64,000 nucleotides of DNA from Candidatus Paracaedibacteraceae bacterium (GCA_019459505.1 JAIBEV010000165.1:1-64000); one strand, 5' to 3'; shown: positions 27,524 to 37,099, numbered from the stretch's first letter. The notes: generated from the letters alone by a model not told the origin. Made by a program: numbers and translations.

Positions 27524-28982
27524 ATGGTCAAAATATTCTTGAAAAAATTATTTAATCTTTTAAGCTTAACTTTTGTTTTGACTACTTTTCTTTTAGCAAC
27601 AGAACATGATCAACCCGAAGATCGAAAACGACCTTTTAATTCTTTAAATGTTGTCGAGAAGGAGAAAAGTAAAAAAAGACGATTGGATTCAGCAGAGGAA
27701 GCAAAGCCCCACACTCTCAATTTACTGAAGGCCATTAAAGCTTTAAATGAGGGCGATATTACAAAAAGAGAACTGATTATTGATAAAATTTATCAAGTAT
27801 TAGCTTTTCCAGCCCATCTAATACTCATTCATCTCCCTACCATATTTCCTACCTTCGAGGATAACAATTTTGACATTTTAAGTTTAGAGGAAATGGTTGT
27901 GCTTCAGTCCATTTTAAACTATAAGAATATTCCTATCCCGAATGCATTTATAAACCGAATTAAAGAGCCTCATATATTAGATAACAGTATAGGGCAGTAC
28001 ATGTTAGGAAGAGCATATACTACAGGTAAAGGTGTGAAAAAGAAAATATTGATATAGCTATCGAATGGTATAAAAGATCAGCTAATAAAAACTATGCGAG
28101 AGCTCAATATAATTTAGGAGTAATCTATGCAAATAGGAAAGAAAATGAAGAGCAATTAAAGGAAGCCTTCCACTTATACCGAGCAGCTGCTAAACAAGGT
28201 TATCCGGTAGCTCAAAATACTTTAGGATGTCACTATAGTGAAGGACTAGAAGGTGAAGAAAGCGCTGCTAAAGCGATTAAATGGTTTCGAGTAGCTGCTA
28301 AACAAGGTTGTGCGGTAGCCGAATATAATTATGGATTAGCCCTTGCAGAGGGTGAAGGAATTGAAAAGAATTTATATAAAGCTTTCAAATATATTCGCAA
28401 ATCTGCAGAGCAAGGTTATCCATGGACTCAGAAATTTTTAAAGGAAAATTTTTTGAGAATTCTTCCTAGTCTTAACTCTAAACCTATTCTTTCTCCAGAA
28501 GCCATAAATCAGATAAAAAAATAAAAGGAGAACTTCACAAGCTAGATGCTTTCTATCCTTTTCATAGAAATTCAACTCAACAGAATAATGTTGAGGATAG
28601 CTTAGAGAAAAATTTTTACTTGGCCCAAGCAGGCCGTGAGATAGCCTCTTTCATTAAGATTTGTAAAGAGTTTTAACCAGGGTTTCTAGTTTCCTCGATC
28701 AGTCCTTCTAATGAACAGTTTTTATCGTTGCGCGTACAATTTGGTAAGGGTTCCAAAGAGTTTATATGTTAGCAGGGTCAGAAAGTTATAGAAAAACTTA
28801 AGACAAGTCAGTTGCAACAAGATCTCCAAAAATTGAAGGAGCTCAATTATGATCCCTTAGGAACTTTGCTGCCTACGGACTATAGGGAAAAGTTAAATAA
28901 ATCGTTAGAAGACTTAGTATTAGAAACCGAAGCTTATCGTAATGCTTTATTTGAACAAACCTATCTATGGTTCTTTCAATAA
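27524..28982 (+). pseudogene. Decayed exported Sel1-repeat protein
   Basis: The gene opens with a signal-like segment (MVKIFLKKLFNLLSLTFVLT), then a basic stretch (KEKSKKRRL, about residues 46-54). Frame 1 ends at 28057 just after GRAYTTGKGVKK. Adding one A to the A5 run at 28037-28041 opens the next frame. That frame encodes three Sel1-like repeats (IAIEWYKRSANKNYARAQYN, AFHLYRAAAKQGYPVAQ, AIKWFRVAAKQGCAVAEYN and a fourth partial one) up to TAA 28522-28524. Adding one more A at the A7 run there opens a third frame to 28982, interrupted by TAA 28674 and TAG 28770. Two frameshifts plus two stops argue for a true pseudogene rather than base-call error. Confidence 0.82.
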
Positions 28983-29130
28983 GGGAAGTATCTTTAGAGC
29001 TCTGTTCTCATTTAAATAAGATACTTACAGGGTTTCTCAGCCTAAATGGTTAATTTTATCATTGGGGGAACGGTTAGCTCCCTGGTGGCTCTTACCTTAT
29101 AAAAAATAGTCAAAAATTGATTTAACATTT

Positions 29131-29634
29131 TTATTTTTGATTTTTTTGTTTTAGATGGTCAATTGTTGGTGATGGAGGAAGCGCATCCCCCCAAGTTTCT
29201 TTTAACTCATCATAGCGGCGAACCATTTTAATTAAAGTCGTTTTATCTCGTGTTTTGTAAAAAGCAATTGTTATGACAGGTACTGCAAAAAAGATCCCCC
29301 ATCCCACAGCTGAAGCGCATAAAATAAGCAACAAATTAACATCATTATGAATAATTCCATATGCCGCTTGGAGTTTAAATTTATCACCATATAACTCATG
29401 GATCAGAGGAACGAGGCCAGCTATATTACACCCCCCGACACAGAATGCTTGGGCTCGTGCCTTTGTTGGATCAGAGATGAGTGCCCCGACAGTAGGCAAT
29501 AAACCAATAAATAAAATCAGAGCAAGGCCAGGCAAAAATGTCATTAATCCCAAAGAGATGATAAGAAAAAATATAATCCCTTTAAAGCTAAGTTGTTTTT
29601 TAGATAAAGAAGATTTTTCTGTGTCTGCACTCAT
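29131..29634 (-). CDS. Small membrane protein paired with the pseudokinase
   Basis: The 167-residue protein has about three hydrophobic segments (near 19-60 and 98-125), a central FCVGGCNIAGLVPLIHELYG motif and a charged C-terminal tail (about 128-167). Its start overlaps the stop of the upstream pseudokinase by four bases (ATGA type), so translation is coupled and the two probably form one complex at the inner membrane. I do not know a function for this family. The pairing itself is the best clue. Confidence 0.75.
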   Translation of the reverse strand: MSADTEKSSLSKKQLSFKGIIFFLIISLGLMTFLPGLALILFIGLLPTVGALISDPTKARAQAFCVGGCNIAGLVPLIHELYGDKFKLQAAYGIIHNDVNLLLILCASAVGWGIFFAVPVITIAFYKTRDKTTLIKMVRRYDELKETWGDALPPSPTIDHLKQKNQK

Positions 29635-31646
29635 AAGGTTGCCTTTATAAAAATATAGATTCCCGAGGCGGCGAATGATAAAGCGGCAGCAATCATCATG
29701 GCGTTATTGTGGCCAATTTTTTCTGAGTAATGATTAGGCGTTTGTGTCAGGTGAATAATAGCTTTGACAGTTTTTTCAATATGCCTAACCTCAGAGGTAG
29801 CTGCCTTTAAACCATTGGCATCTATTTCTAAGGCTTTTTTATTATCCAATAGTTTGATAAGGCCAGAAAGGTCTCCACTATCGACGCTCCTCTGAATTTT
29901 CTTCCTTAAAATTTCTTGGTATTTGATATTTTTAAACCCGTCAATAACTGAGTCTGATAAATCCCCAAACCATTTACATAACCCTGTCAGCGTTTTAATT
30001 CTATTTTTTGCTTGTAATTCAGCGAATAATCGTAAGGCTCCTCGAATTTTTTTGTGCTTAGACTGTGAAGATAGATTTTGTAAAATACTCTGCCTCAAAG
30101 CGCTTTCTTTGCTGAAAACATAAGAAATAATATGGTTATCAATAGGTAATTCTGGTTTATTACTGCGTCGACCAACCTCATCTAAAGCATATAGTAATTC
30201 CGTAACCGATATCACGTTATGTTGCCTGATAATGGGGCTTAAACAAGGAAGAGAAGGACACATGTAATACATTGCCCGTTCTACCCCCCCTCCTACACCG
30301 TGATAATTTATAAAGGATTTTGCAGATAAGATAGCCTTGTTCTGGTTTCTAGTAGGGGAATCATCTGTATTTAAATTTTCGCTGCTAGAGTCAGCATTTA
30401 AATAATAAGGTAAAATTGATGATGATAGTAATAAGGAAAGAGATTCGACATTATCATTGCGCGCAATCGCATCAGCAAAGGCCGCCCCTAAGCCATTACG
30501 GGTATAAAACTTTCCTTGCCAGAAAAATGGCATTCCTGGCATCAATATTTGAAAGACCCCCATCAATCTTTCTGCGCCCGAGGCCTCACTGCCTAAAACA
30601 GTGTTCAAATCATCCAATTGATGAATGCGATGATTATCACTTAAACCATTTTTTAGCCACATGGATAATTCATTCTTATGAATCATCTCTAAAGCATTCA
30701 TTGGAGAATTATACATCTCCACAAATAATGAATTAATGGTATAAATATCATCTTTGCCGTTAAAAGAGAGTGGTCTACTGGCTCGCCGGGGGGGATGTGA
30801 CATTGGAGATGCTTGCCGCCCGGCTGTTAACCATTGGCCGACTTCATGAATTCCCCAGCGGTGTTCTTCATTATCATGCAGCAATCCTCGCAAAAGTTCA
30901 TACAGACGACCATTCTGTAAACCTCTCGGAAGATAAAGGGATAGACTTCCATGATCCATACGAGGAGCCATAGCTTTTGATAAATCAAGTTGGGTGGGAA
31001 AGCCCCCATTAAGCACATAAGCAACCGAAGCTCCCAACGCAAACAGATCGTTTGTAATGGTTGCCTCTCCTTTACCGATAGGCTCGGTCATAGCATAGTT
31101 AATGGGCTCGAAAAAAGGGTGCTGATAAAGGCCTGCTGGTACAGCTAAGCAATCCCCAACTTTAACACGCTGCATTTTTTCCTCGGGATTAATGTACATA
31201 TTAAGTGGCGAGATTGATTGATGAGTAAGCCCCTTGTATTGAAGGGCGTTAATAACTTCATAAACAGGCTTTATTAATTTGTCGCTAACTTCCTCTTCTG
31301 CCCATGGGATAAATTTTTCCTCCAGATTTTGAACGACCCGTCCCCCTTTTGGACGCTGATAAATTAAGAGAATGGATTTGGAATCTTTGGCAGAAGATAA
31401 ATAATCATTCCCATAATATTGCAGATTCATAAAAGGGACACTTGGCATTGTCCGCGATAAAGAGTGAAACTTTTCAAGAATTTGCATGCGGGGCTGCGGA
31501 AAGACAGAAGCTTTCAGACACACCAAGGGAAGTTCTGGCTGTCGGTTATCACGACATGCATAGGCGCGTACGCTTTCATTCTCAAAATCTTCGAGAGGTT
31601 GATCTAAGAAAACTTCATAGCAATCTGCAATCGTATATCGAGACAT
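29631..31646 (-). CDS. Membrane-anchored serine/threonine pseudokinase
   Basis: Residues 1-280 of this 671-residue protein follow the eukaryotic-like kinase pattern. LVCLKAS (Lys45) matches the ATP-lysine strand, and GLTHQSISPLN (140-149) matches HRDxKPxN with the catalytic Asp replaced by Ser144 and the Lys by Ser146. VGDCLA (Asp165) matches DFG, and NDLFALGASVAYVLNGGFPT (Asp200) matches subdomain IX. The rest is a long helical region (about 290-640) of unknown type, and a single membrane segment lies near 645-668, followed by only a few residues. The protein is thus C-terminally anchored with the kinase-like domain in the cytoplasm. Loss of the catalytic Asp suggests scaffold or sensor use. 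It is coupled to the small membrane protein downstream. Confidence 0.72.
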   Translation of the reverse strand: MSRYTIADCYEVFLDQPLEDFENESVRAYACRDNRQPELPLVCLKASVFPQPRMQILEKFHSLSRTMPSVPFMNLQYYGNDYLSSAKDSKSILLIYQRPKGGRVVQNLEEKFIPWAEEEVSDKLIKPVYEVINALQYKGLTHQSISPLNMYINPEEKMQRVKVGDCLAVPAGLYQHPFFEPINYAMTEPIGKGEATITNDLFALGASVAYVLNGGFPTQLDLSKAMAPRMDHGSLSLYLPRGLQNGRLYELLRGLLHDNEEHRWGIHEVGQWLTAGRQASPMSHPPRRASRPLSFNGKDDIYTINSLFVEMYNSPMNALEMIHKNELSMWLKNGLSDNHRIHQLDDLNTVLGSEASGAERLMGVFQILMPGMPFFWQGKFYTRNGLGAAFADAIARNDNVESLSLLLSSSILPYYLNADSSSENLNTDDSPTRNQNKAILSAKSFINYHGVGGGVERAMYYMCPSLPCLSPIIRQHNVISVTELLYALDEVGRRSNKPELPIDNHIISYVFSKESALRQSILQNLSSQSKHKKIRGALRLFAELQAKNRIKTLTGLCKWFGDLSDSVIDGFKNIKYQEILRKKIQRSVDSGDLSGLIKLLDNKKALEIDANGLKAATSEVRHIEKTVKAIIHLTQTPNHYSEKIGHNNAMMIAAALSFAASGIYIFIKATL

Positions 31647-31743
31647 TCGTCCTCACCCGTTAGACAATTTCTCTTTTCCAGAGGCATCTTAGGAATTTAT
31701 TGTCATCCTAGATTCATCCTACAAAATTTACATTAAATTTTTG

Positions 31744-32697
31744 TTAAAACAGGGTGTTTAATATTTTGTCAAAGAAAGTTGGTTTGGACCACGCTAGCCC
31801 TTCCTTTGCCGAATGGATTAACTTATTATAATACTTAATCTCTACCAAACTGATTTGGGAATTTTTATAGGCCAAATTTAAAAAGTATTTAGATCTATGA
31901 AATCTAATTGGTAATACTTTTCCTGTCATATAGGCTTCTGCCAATTTAAGATAGTTTCGATTAATATAGAGTTGTACGGTTGGATTTTTCTCCAACTCTG
32001 TGGCAAGAATTCTGGCTCGATTATCTGTCGCTTTATTCCTCATAACTAATTCATAGGCGTGGACAGAGTCAGGTTTCATAAATACGCGACTGCTATTCAG
32101 CAAGACAGCGGCTTGAGTGATGCCAAGGTCAAAATTATTGATTGCACTTTTATGAAAAAGTTTTAAAGCCTCTATGGGGTTAGAATCACCAAAAGTACCA
32201 TCTAAATAATGTTGAGCCAGGGCACAGCGACAAATATCATCATTAAGTTCTGTTCCTAATAATAATAAGCTATGAGCTAAATTTTTATCTCTATAATCAT
32301 CCATTAAATATATTTTTGATAGCTTAAATATAGCGCGGGTATTACTTTGCCGCACAGCAAATGTATAAAAAGGAATAGCCTGCTCAATTGCCCCTTCTCC
32401 ATCACAAAAGTAATCTGCTAAGGCAATGATTGCCTCACCATCTTGAGCCATAAGAGCCAAATTTGTTAAAAAATTAATAGAGGTAGTCCTTGAGGTTTCA
32501 TTATATAACCCACTGATTGCCGTTTCACGGATTTTGCTCAGGTTTTCGCTTGAGTTAGCTGAAGTGCGCCCGAAAGAATTTTTTAAGACCTCGGATTGAA
32601 TGGTATGGACTAAATCGGCTGCAGGCGGAGGAGTATCCAGCGCACTGCATAAATTTGTAAGCTGTAAGATTAGATTAAGGAGTAAAAGTAATTTCAT
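31744..32697 (-). CDS. Exported Sel1/TPR-like repeat protein
   Basis: From the ATG at 32697 (a GTG at 32712 is the alternative) the product has 317 residues. MKLLLLLNLILQLTNLCSA is a clear signal peptide. Degenerate Sel1-type helical repeats follow: GEAIIALADYFCDGEGAIEQ, RAIFKLSKIYLMDDYRDKN, CALAQHYLDGTFGDSNPIEA and LKLFHKSAINNFDLGITQAA. Sel1 proteins bind partners and are common among secreted proteins of intracellular bacteria. A second, decayed Sel1 gene lies about 3 kb away. It could be a periplasmic adaptor or a host-directed effector. Confidence 0.72.
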   Translation of the reverse strand: MKLLLLLNLILQLTNLCSALDTPPPAADLVHTIQSEVLKNSFGRTSANSSENLSKIRETAISGLYNETSRTTSINFLTNLALMAQDGEAIIALADYFCDGEGAIEQAIPFYTFAVRQSNTRAIFKLSKIYLMDDYRDKNLAHSLLLLGTELNDDICRCALAQHYLDGTFGDSNPIEALKLFHKSAINNFDLGITQAAVLLNSSRVFMKPDSVHAYELVMRNKATDNRARILATELEKNPTVQLYINRNYLKLAEAYMTGKVLPIRFHRSKYFLNLAYKNSQISLVEIKYYNKLIHSAKEGLAWSKPTFFDKILNTLF

Positions 32698-32786
32698 TCT
32701 CAATATCCCCACTGATAAAGAAATTATAAAACAATAATAACCTATAAAGGATAATGTTGCATTAATTTCCAGAAGATATGGAAAAT

Positions 32787-32821
32787 AAAAAAGACATCAA
32801 TTTTATTGTTGATGTCTTTTT
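32787..32821. terminator. Bidirectional intrinsic terminator
   Basis: AAAAAGACATCAA and TTGATGTCTTTTT form a perfect 13-base-pair stem with an eight-base loop (TTTTATTG). It lies 35 bases after the FKBP stop on the minus strand and has T-rich tails in both directions, so it ends the FKBP transcript. Confidence 0.88.
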
Positions 32822-32855
32822 ATTTATATTATATAAGATGGAATATTGAAAAGAC

Positions 32856-33299
32856 TTAACCTTCAACTGAGATTAACTCAACATCAAATTCTAAAGTTGC
32901 ATTTGGGGGAATGACTGCACCAGCGCCGCGTGCTCCATAACCCAATTCTGAAGGTATGACCAGTTTACGTTTGCCGCCCACTTTCATGCCCGCAACGCCT
33001 TGATCCCAACCTTTAATAACTTGACCAACACCAAGCATAAACCGAAATGGTTGGCCGCGATCGCGAGATGAATCAAACTGCGTTCTTTTTTCATCCGTTA
33101 AGCGACCTATATAATGAACAGTTACTAATTGACCTGCTTTAGCTTCGTCTCCATCACCAATTTTCTCATCTGTAATTACTAATTTATCTGACAATTTATT
33201 CTCCTTTTCTGAAGTTACTTTAGATGTTGCATTTGAGCTGTTTGATGATTCTGCACAAGCAACTGCAACCATAGCAACCATAGCTGCATATTTTAACAT
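32856..33299 (-). CDS. FKBP-type peptidyl-prolyl cis-trans isomerase, exported
   Basis: The 147-residue protein has a short signal segment ([17 protein letters not shown]; Cys15 could be a weak lipobox) and a Ser/Asn/Lys-rich linker. A single FKBP domain follows (about 40-147) with [47 protein letters not shown] and [13 protein letters not shown]. Aromatic and Asp residues of the active site are present. It would fold proteins in the periplasm or at the membrane; Mip-type relatives aid infection, but this one lacks the long dimerising helix. Confidence 0.92.
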   Translation of the reverse strand: MLKYAAMVAMVAVACAESSNSSNATSKVTSEKENKLSDKLVITDEKIGDGDEAKAGQLVTVHYIGRLTDEKRTQFDSSRDRGQPFRFMLGVGQVIKGWDQGVAGMKVGGKRKLVIPSELGYGARGAGAVIPPNATLEFDVELISVEG

Positions 33300-33362
33300 T
33301 TCTTTTCCTCATATTGTCACAATGATATAGTCTTATTAAGACTTACGGAGATATCGATAAAA

Positions 33363-33818
33363 ATGCAACTGAAAATTATACCTTATCAGCTTGATAACTC
33401 TATTACCTTACCCGGCTGTGTTCTGGTGGGGGGATGTTTTGATCTGCTTCATTATGGACACTTAAATTTTCTAAAAGCATCAGCAAAGTTGGGGTCACTC
33501 GTCGTGGCTCTTGAAAGCGATAGAGCTATTAAACTCCGGAAAGGCAGTTCTCCTATCCATACTCAACAGCAACGGGCTGAAATTCTAGCAGAATTACACT
33601 GTGTTGCCACTGTTATCTTATTACCCATGCTTAAAACCTATGAAGACTACTGCACCTTAGTACTGGCAATCCAGCCAAGCGTGTTAGCAATAACACAGGG
33701 CGATCCGCAAACAGATAATAAGAAAAAGCAAGCAGCCGCAATTAATGCTAAATTGGTCGAAGTTAATAACTTGATAGAAGGCTTGTCGAGCACCCTTATA
33801 AAAGCGAACCATTTGTAG
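33363..33818 (+). CDS. Cytidylyltransferase-like nucleotidyltransferase
   Basis: The 151-residue protein shows the family start GGCFDLLHYGHLNFLKASA with the HxGH nucleotide-binding motif (HYGH). VVALESD and a C-terminal GLSSTLI, equivalent to the ISSTxI motif, follow. The size and pattern resemble the nucleotidyltransferase half of HldE/RfaE (ADP-heptose) or glycerol-3-phosphate cytidylyltransferase. The substrate cannot be chosen without neighbours. It is divergent from the FKBP gene and upstream of the exported GNAT-like gene. Confidence 0.8.
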   Translation: MQLKIIPYQLDNSITLPGCVLVGGCFDLLHYGHLNFLKASAKLGSLVVALESDRAIKLRKGSSPIHTQQQRAEILAELHCVATVILLPMLKTYEDYCTLVLAIQPSVLAITQGDPQTDNKKKQAAAINAKLVEVNNLIEGLSSTLIKANHL

Positions 33819-33889
33819 TTCTTCCTATCGCAATTCTTGCTCCAGCAGGAATGCGGATTTCCCAGCACCCTCTAATTTAGGAGATTTTT

Positions 33890-34981
33890 ATGCAGCATAC
33901 ACTTCCACCCAAGCAGCCCCACATTCTCGATTCCCGCCATTCATTTTTCCGCCATCTTTTTTTCTACTTTATATTAGGCCTAAAAGTAGTGTCTTATGCT
34001 TCTGCTGCTGATTATGAGAAAATTATTTTTGATGACAAGGATTCTCCTATCATTATCAAAAAACTAGCTGAACATGAGCATACTCAACAAATCCTTAATA
34101 TTTTTGAAGAGACAGAGAGAGTTGAATCCCATCAGAAGAACTTAGGCTATCGGCTCGAGAGCCCATTTGGGGTCTATGTGGCTTATGAAAGAGAGAACGA
34201 ACGCCCTGTGGCTATCCAAAGTTTTTCTTCATTTGTAAATCATGGTCATCTGGTAGCAGAGGGAATGACAGATGTGTTGAAGGCATTTCAGGGAAAAGGC
34301 TATGGAAGTAAGCTGAGAATTGAGACGGCCAAATGGTTAAGTCAGTTCCTGGACAATAACGTAGAATGCGGCCGTGGAGAAGAATCCAGCATCAGCGAGT
34401 TGCCCTTAACTTTTTTGCAGTCAGATAATGAGTGGGAATGGGGAAGGAATTATCCTTCTTTAAAATCCTCTATAACAGCGGGTTATGGTATAGCTTGTAT
34501 TTCTAACTATTCCACTATCCAAATGCTCTACACCAAAAATGAGTCTATAAAGAAGAACTTATGGTCAGAAGATAGAGTGTCTAGAATTTTAAAGATCTCT
34601 AAATTTATGATGGATCCTTCAGCAGTGCGCTCTGAGACCGCAGCGGAGTCTATCGATGATGATTTTACATATATCCTGAATGATCTTGATTTAACTCAAG
34701 AAACTGACATTGTCACTTTTTTGACAAGCTATCAAAAAATGATATGGATTCTTAAAGGCAACCCTAGCTCCTACTCCGACGTGGAGTTGTTCGTTTATAG
34801 AGCTGTAGATAAGGCCCTTTCTAGGTTTTTAAGCAGTCTAGATAAAGCAACCATAGCAAGAATTAAACTCTTTGCAGAAGGACACAGATTCGAAGAAGAA
34901 CAGAGAATACCGATCGACTTGTTGTACCACTGTTTAGGTCAGTATACAAATTGGGAAATCTATCATCTTTTAGCTGAATAA
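33890..34981 (+). CDS. GNAT-like acetyltransferase with an N-terminal export signal
   Basis: The 363-residue protein starts with a charged n-region and a hydrophobic run (about 19-39, LFFYFILGLKVVSYASA) that ends at a signal-peptidase-like AxA site. A GNAT-like domain follows: GVYVAYERENERPVAIQSF, then KAFQGKGYGSKLR (134-140 is the acetyl-CoA pyrophosphate loop QxxGxG). The C-terminal half (about 200-363) is helical and unrecognised. Normal GNAT enzymes are cytosolic because acetyl-CoA is. A signal-bearing version suggests secretion into a host cell, where acetyl-CoA is available. The alternative is that the hydrophobic run is a membrane anchor. Confidence 0.65.
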   Translation: MQHTLPPKQPHILDSRHSFFRHLFFYFILGLKVVSYASAADYEKIIFDDKDSPIIIKKLAEHEHTQQILNIFEETERVESHQKNLGYRLESPFGVYVAYERENERPVAIQSFSSFVNHGHLVAEGMTDVLKAFQGKGYGSKLRIETAKWLSQFLDNNVECGRGEESSISELPLTFLQSDNEWEWGRNYPSLKSSITAGYGIACISNYSTIQMLYTKNESIKKNLWSEDRVSRILKISKFMMDPSAVRSETAAESIDDDFTYILNDLDLTQETDIVTFLTSYQKMIWILKGNPSSYSDVELFVYRAVDKALSRFLSSLDKATIARIKLFAEGHRFEEEQRIPIDLLYHCLGQYTNWEIYHLLAE

Positions 34982-35083
34982 ATACCATTCTTAGAGAGGA
35001 AATTAGGCTTTAAATTGTATATCCAGAGACAGGTTGCCCCTTTTTTTTGTAATTTAAAGATTATTAAGCTGAGGTTATAATTT

Positions 35084-35383
35084 CTAGCCCCGAGGGCGAT
35101 CGTGACGAAAATTGTCTGCGTAGGAACGTTTTTGGATTTTACGAAGTTGGAGGGTTTCAATGAGGGGGTTTAATCCTAAAGATTCAGCAAAATCTTTAGC
35201 TGTCTCAAGGTTTTTAAAAGTAAGATGAACTTGATGGTCCGTAGAATTGCTACCTGTCCAGCCCATAATGGGATCATAAAACTTGGTATCGCAGTTGTTA
35301 TATTCTAAAACCCAATAACCAGTCTTAGCTTTACCTTGCTGCATTGCAGTTTTTGATGGGGAATAAATTCGTGCGTATGGCAT
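35084..35383 (-). CDS. NADH dehydrogenase accessory subunit, NDUFS4-like (ETC complex I subunit)
   Basis: From the ATG at 35383 (GGAGAGGG upstream) the product has 99 residues. ARIYSPSKTAMQQGKAKTGYWV, the DPIMGWTGSNSTDHQVHLTF segment and FAESLGL match the family shared by alphaproteobacteria and mitochondria (18-kDa subunit of complex I). It stabilises the NADH-binding arm. The open frame continues upstream into the tRNA-Pro, which I reject. The core nuo genes are not in the window. Confidence 0.9.
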   Translation of the reverse strand: MPYARIYSPSKTAMQQGKAKTGYWVLEYNNCDTKFYDPIMGWTGSNSTDHQVHLTFKNLETAKDFAESLGLNPLIETLQLRKIQKRSYADNFRHDRPRG

Positions 35384-35411
35384 GGACCCTCTCCTAGCCG
35401 TTAAACACAAA

Positions 35412-35488
35412 TGGTCGGGAAGAGAGGATTTGAACCTCCGACATCCTGCTCCCAAAGCAGGCGCGCTACCAGGCTGCGCTACTTCCCG
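35412..35488 (-). tRNA. tRNA-Pro (anticodon TGG)
   Basis: On the minus strand a 77-base cloverleaf begins CGGGAAGTAGCGCAG, has anticodon TGG within GCTTTGGGAGC, a T-arm GGTTCAAATCC and an encoded CCA end. The acceptor stem CGGGAAG pairs with CTTCCCG. It lies 28 bases upstream of the complex I subunit gene on the same strand. Confidence 0.97.
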
Positions 35489-35566
35489 ACTGATGTGGTA
35501 TGTTATTTATTGCATACTCATGTAGGTTTTTTCAATATAATTTTTTACAAATCTACAAAAATAGTC

Positions 35567-37099
35567 TTAATGGGCCACTGGAATATCCTGGCCCATTGGC
35601 CGGTTGGCAGGCAATACCAGTAAAGCAAAAAATATTAACGTACACATAATGTACCCTAACAATTCAAAGGTATCAATATAAGCACATAAGGCTGCTTGCT
35701 TTTGCAGCATTTGATAAATTTTCCCCATACTGAGGCTCGTATCCCCGGTGGAATCTATGATGCGGTTGAGTAATCTTTGATAAGGAAGCTGACCAGGCAC
35801 TAAATGCTCAACAAGATAATGTTGATGGACTTGCTGTTGGCGAACGGCAAAGGTGGTTACCACCGCAATCCCAACACTGCCCCCTATGTTACGGAATAAG
35901 GCAAACAAAGCTGAGGCTTTATTGCTTTTTTCCTTAGGAATCTTAGAAAAGGCGAGAGTACTAATTGAAATAAATAAAAAGGGCAAACCGAGTACTTGAG
36001 TAAGACGGATCCATTGGAAGGTGTTAAAGTCAGTTTGCGGTGTAAAATTCATGGAATGGTACATTCCCAACGCTGATAAGGCAAACCCTGTCATGATCAT
36101 AAAGCGAGCTTGAATTTTACCAATAAGTTTGCCACACAGAGGCATTAAAAATAGCAAGGCCAATCCCCCTGGGGATAGAACGAGCCCGGCGAGCGTTGCA
36201 TCATAACCATACTGCGTTTGCAGCATCAGCGGCAGGATGACATTTGTTCCGTATAAAACAAAGCCAGTCAAGAATATTAGGAGGCAAGAAGAAGCAAAGG
36301 CCCAGTTCTTAAATAAGGATAAATCAATAATAGGATCCTTTTGTCCCCATAACCAAATTATTGCAATACTGAGCGATACGAAACAGATTAAGGCCCAAAC
36401 AGTGATAAAACTACTGCTAAACCAATCTTCTTGCTGCCCTTTATCGAGAACAATTTGCAAGGCTGCTAATCCCAACGTTACAAGAGATAGGCCAAAAACA
36501 TCAATATTGCGGAAACCAAGCGCTTTTTGTTGGGAAGATTTATCCAATAATCGCCAAACCATAAAGGCGGCCATTAACCCGACGGGAATATTAATGTAAA
36601 AAATCCAGCGCCATGAAAAGTTATCCGTAATGAGACCACCCAGCGTTGGTCCTAAAATGGGAGCAATAATAATTGTAACGCCAGTGATTGCAAAGACAGT
36701 GCCCCGTTTTTCTAGGGGAAAGGTGTCTAAAATAATAGCTTGCTGCGTCGGTTGTAATCCGCCGCCAAATAGACCCTGCAGAATACGAAAAATAATAATC
36801 TCTGTTAAAGAAGAGGCTGCCCCACATAAAAATGAAGCAGCGGTAAAGCCTAAAATACAGCCAATAAAAAAACGTTTGCGTCCAATTGCATCAGAGATCC
36901 ATCCGGACAAAGGTAAAATAATTCCATTAGCTACCAAATAAGAGGTTAATACCCAGGTGCTTTCATCTTCCCCCGCCCCCAAGGATCCTGCAATATGACG
37001 CAAAGACACATTCGTAATTGTTGTATCGAGCACTTCCATAAAGGTGGCAATACTGGCGACAGCGGCAATTATCCATGGGTTGGTCTTCGATGAAGTCAT
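35567..37099 (-). CDS. emrB: DHA2-family MFS multidrug transporter (EmrB-like)
   Basis: The 510-residue protein has about 14 hydrophobic segments. It begins WIIAAVASIATFMEVLDTTI, carries the MFS loop DAIGRKR near 70, and the GPTLGG motif of proton antiporters. DHA2 transporters of the EmrB type pump hydrophobic drugs. The start overlaps the stop of the HlyD-type gene by one base, and an outer-membrane channel gene precedes both, so the three form a complete tripartite pump. Confidence 0.94.
   Translation of the reverse strand: MTSSKTNPWIIAAVASIATFMEVLDTTITNVSLRHIAGSLGAGEDESTWVLTSYLVANGIILPLSGWISDAIGRKRFFIGCILGFTAASFLCGAASSLTEIIIFRILQGLFGGGLQPTQQAIILDTFPLEKRGTVFAITGVTIIIAPILGPTLGGLITDNFSWRWIFYINIPVGLMAAFMVWRLLDKSSQQKALGFRNIDVFGLSLVTLGLAALQIVLDKGQQEDWFSSSFITVWALICFVSLSIAIIWLWGQKDPIIDLSLFKNWAFASSCLLIFLTGFVLYGTNVILPLMLQTQYGYDATLAGLVLSPGGLALLFLMPLCGKLIGKIQARFMIMTGFALSALGMYHSMNFTPQTDFNTFQWIRLTQVLGLPFLFISISTLAFSKIPKEKSNKASALFALFRNIGGSVGIAVVTTFAVRQQQVHQHYLVEHLVPGQLPYQRLLNRIIDSTGDTSLSMGKIYQMLQKQAALCAYIDTFELLGYIMCTLIFFALLVLPANRPMGQDIPVAH

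Noticed and set aside
35384-35455. N-terminal extension of the complex I subunit gene
   Set aside because: The extension reads through tRNA-Pro, and the ATG at 35383 has a strong ribosome binding site.
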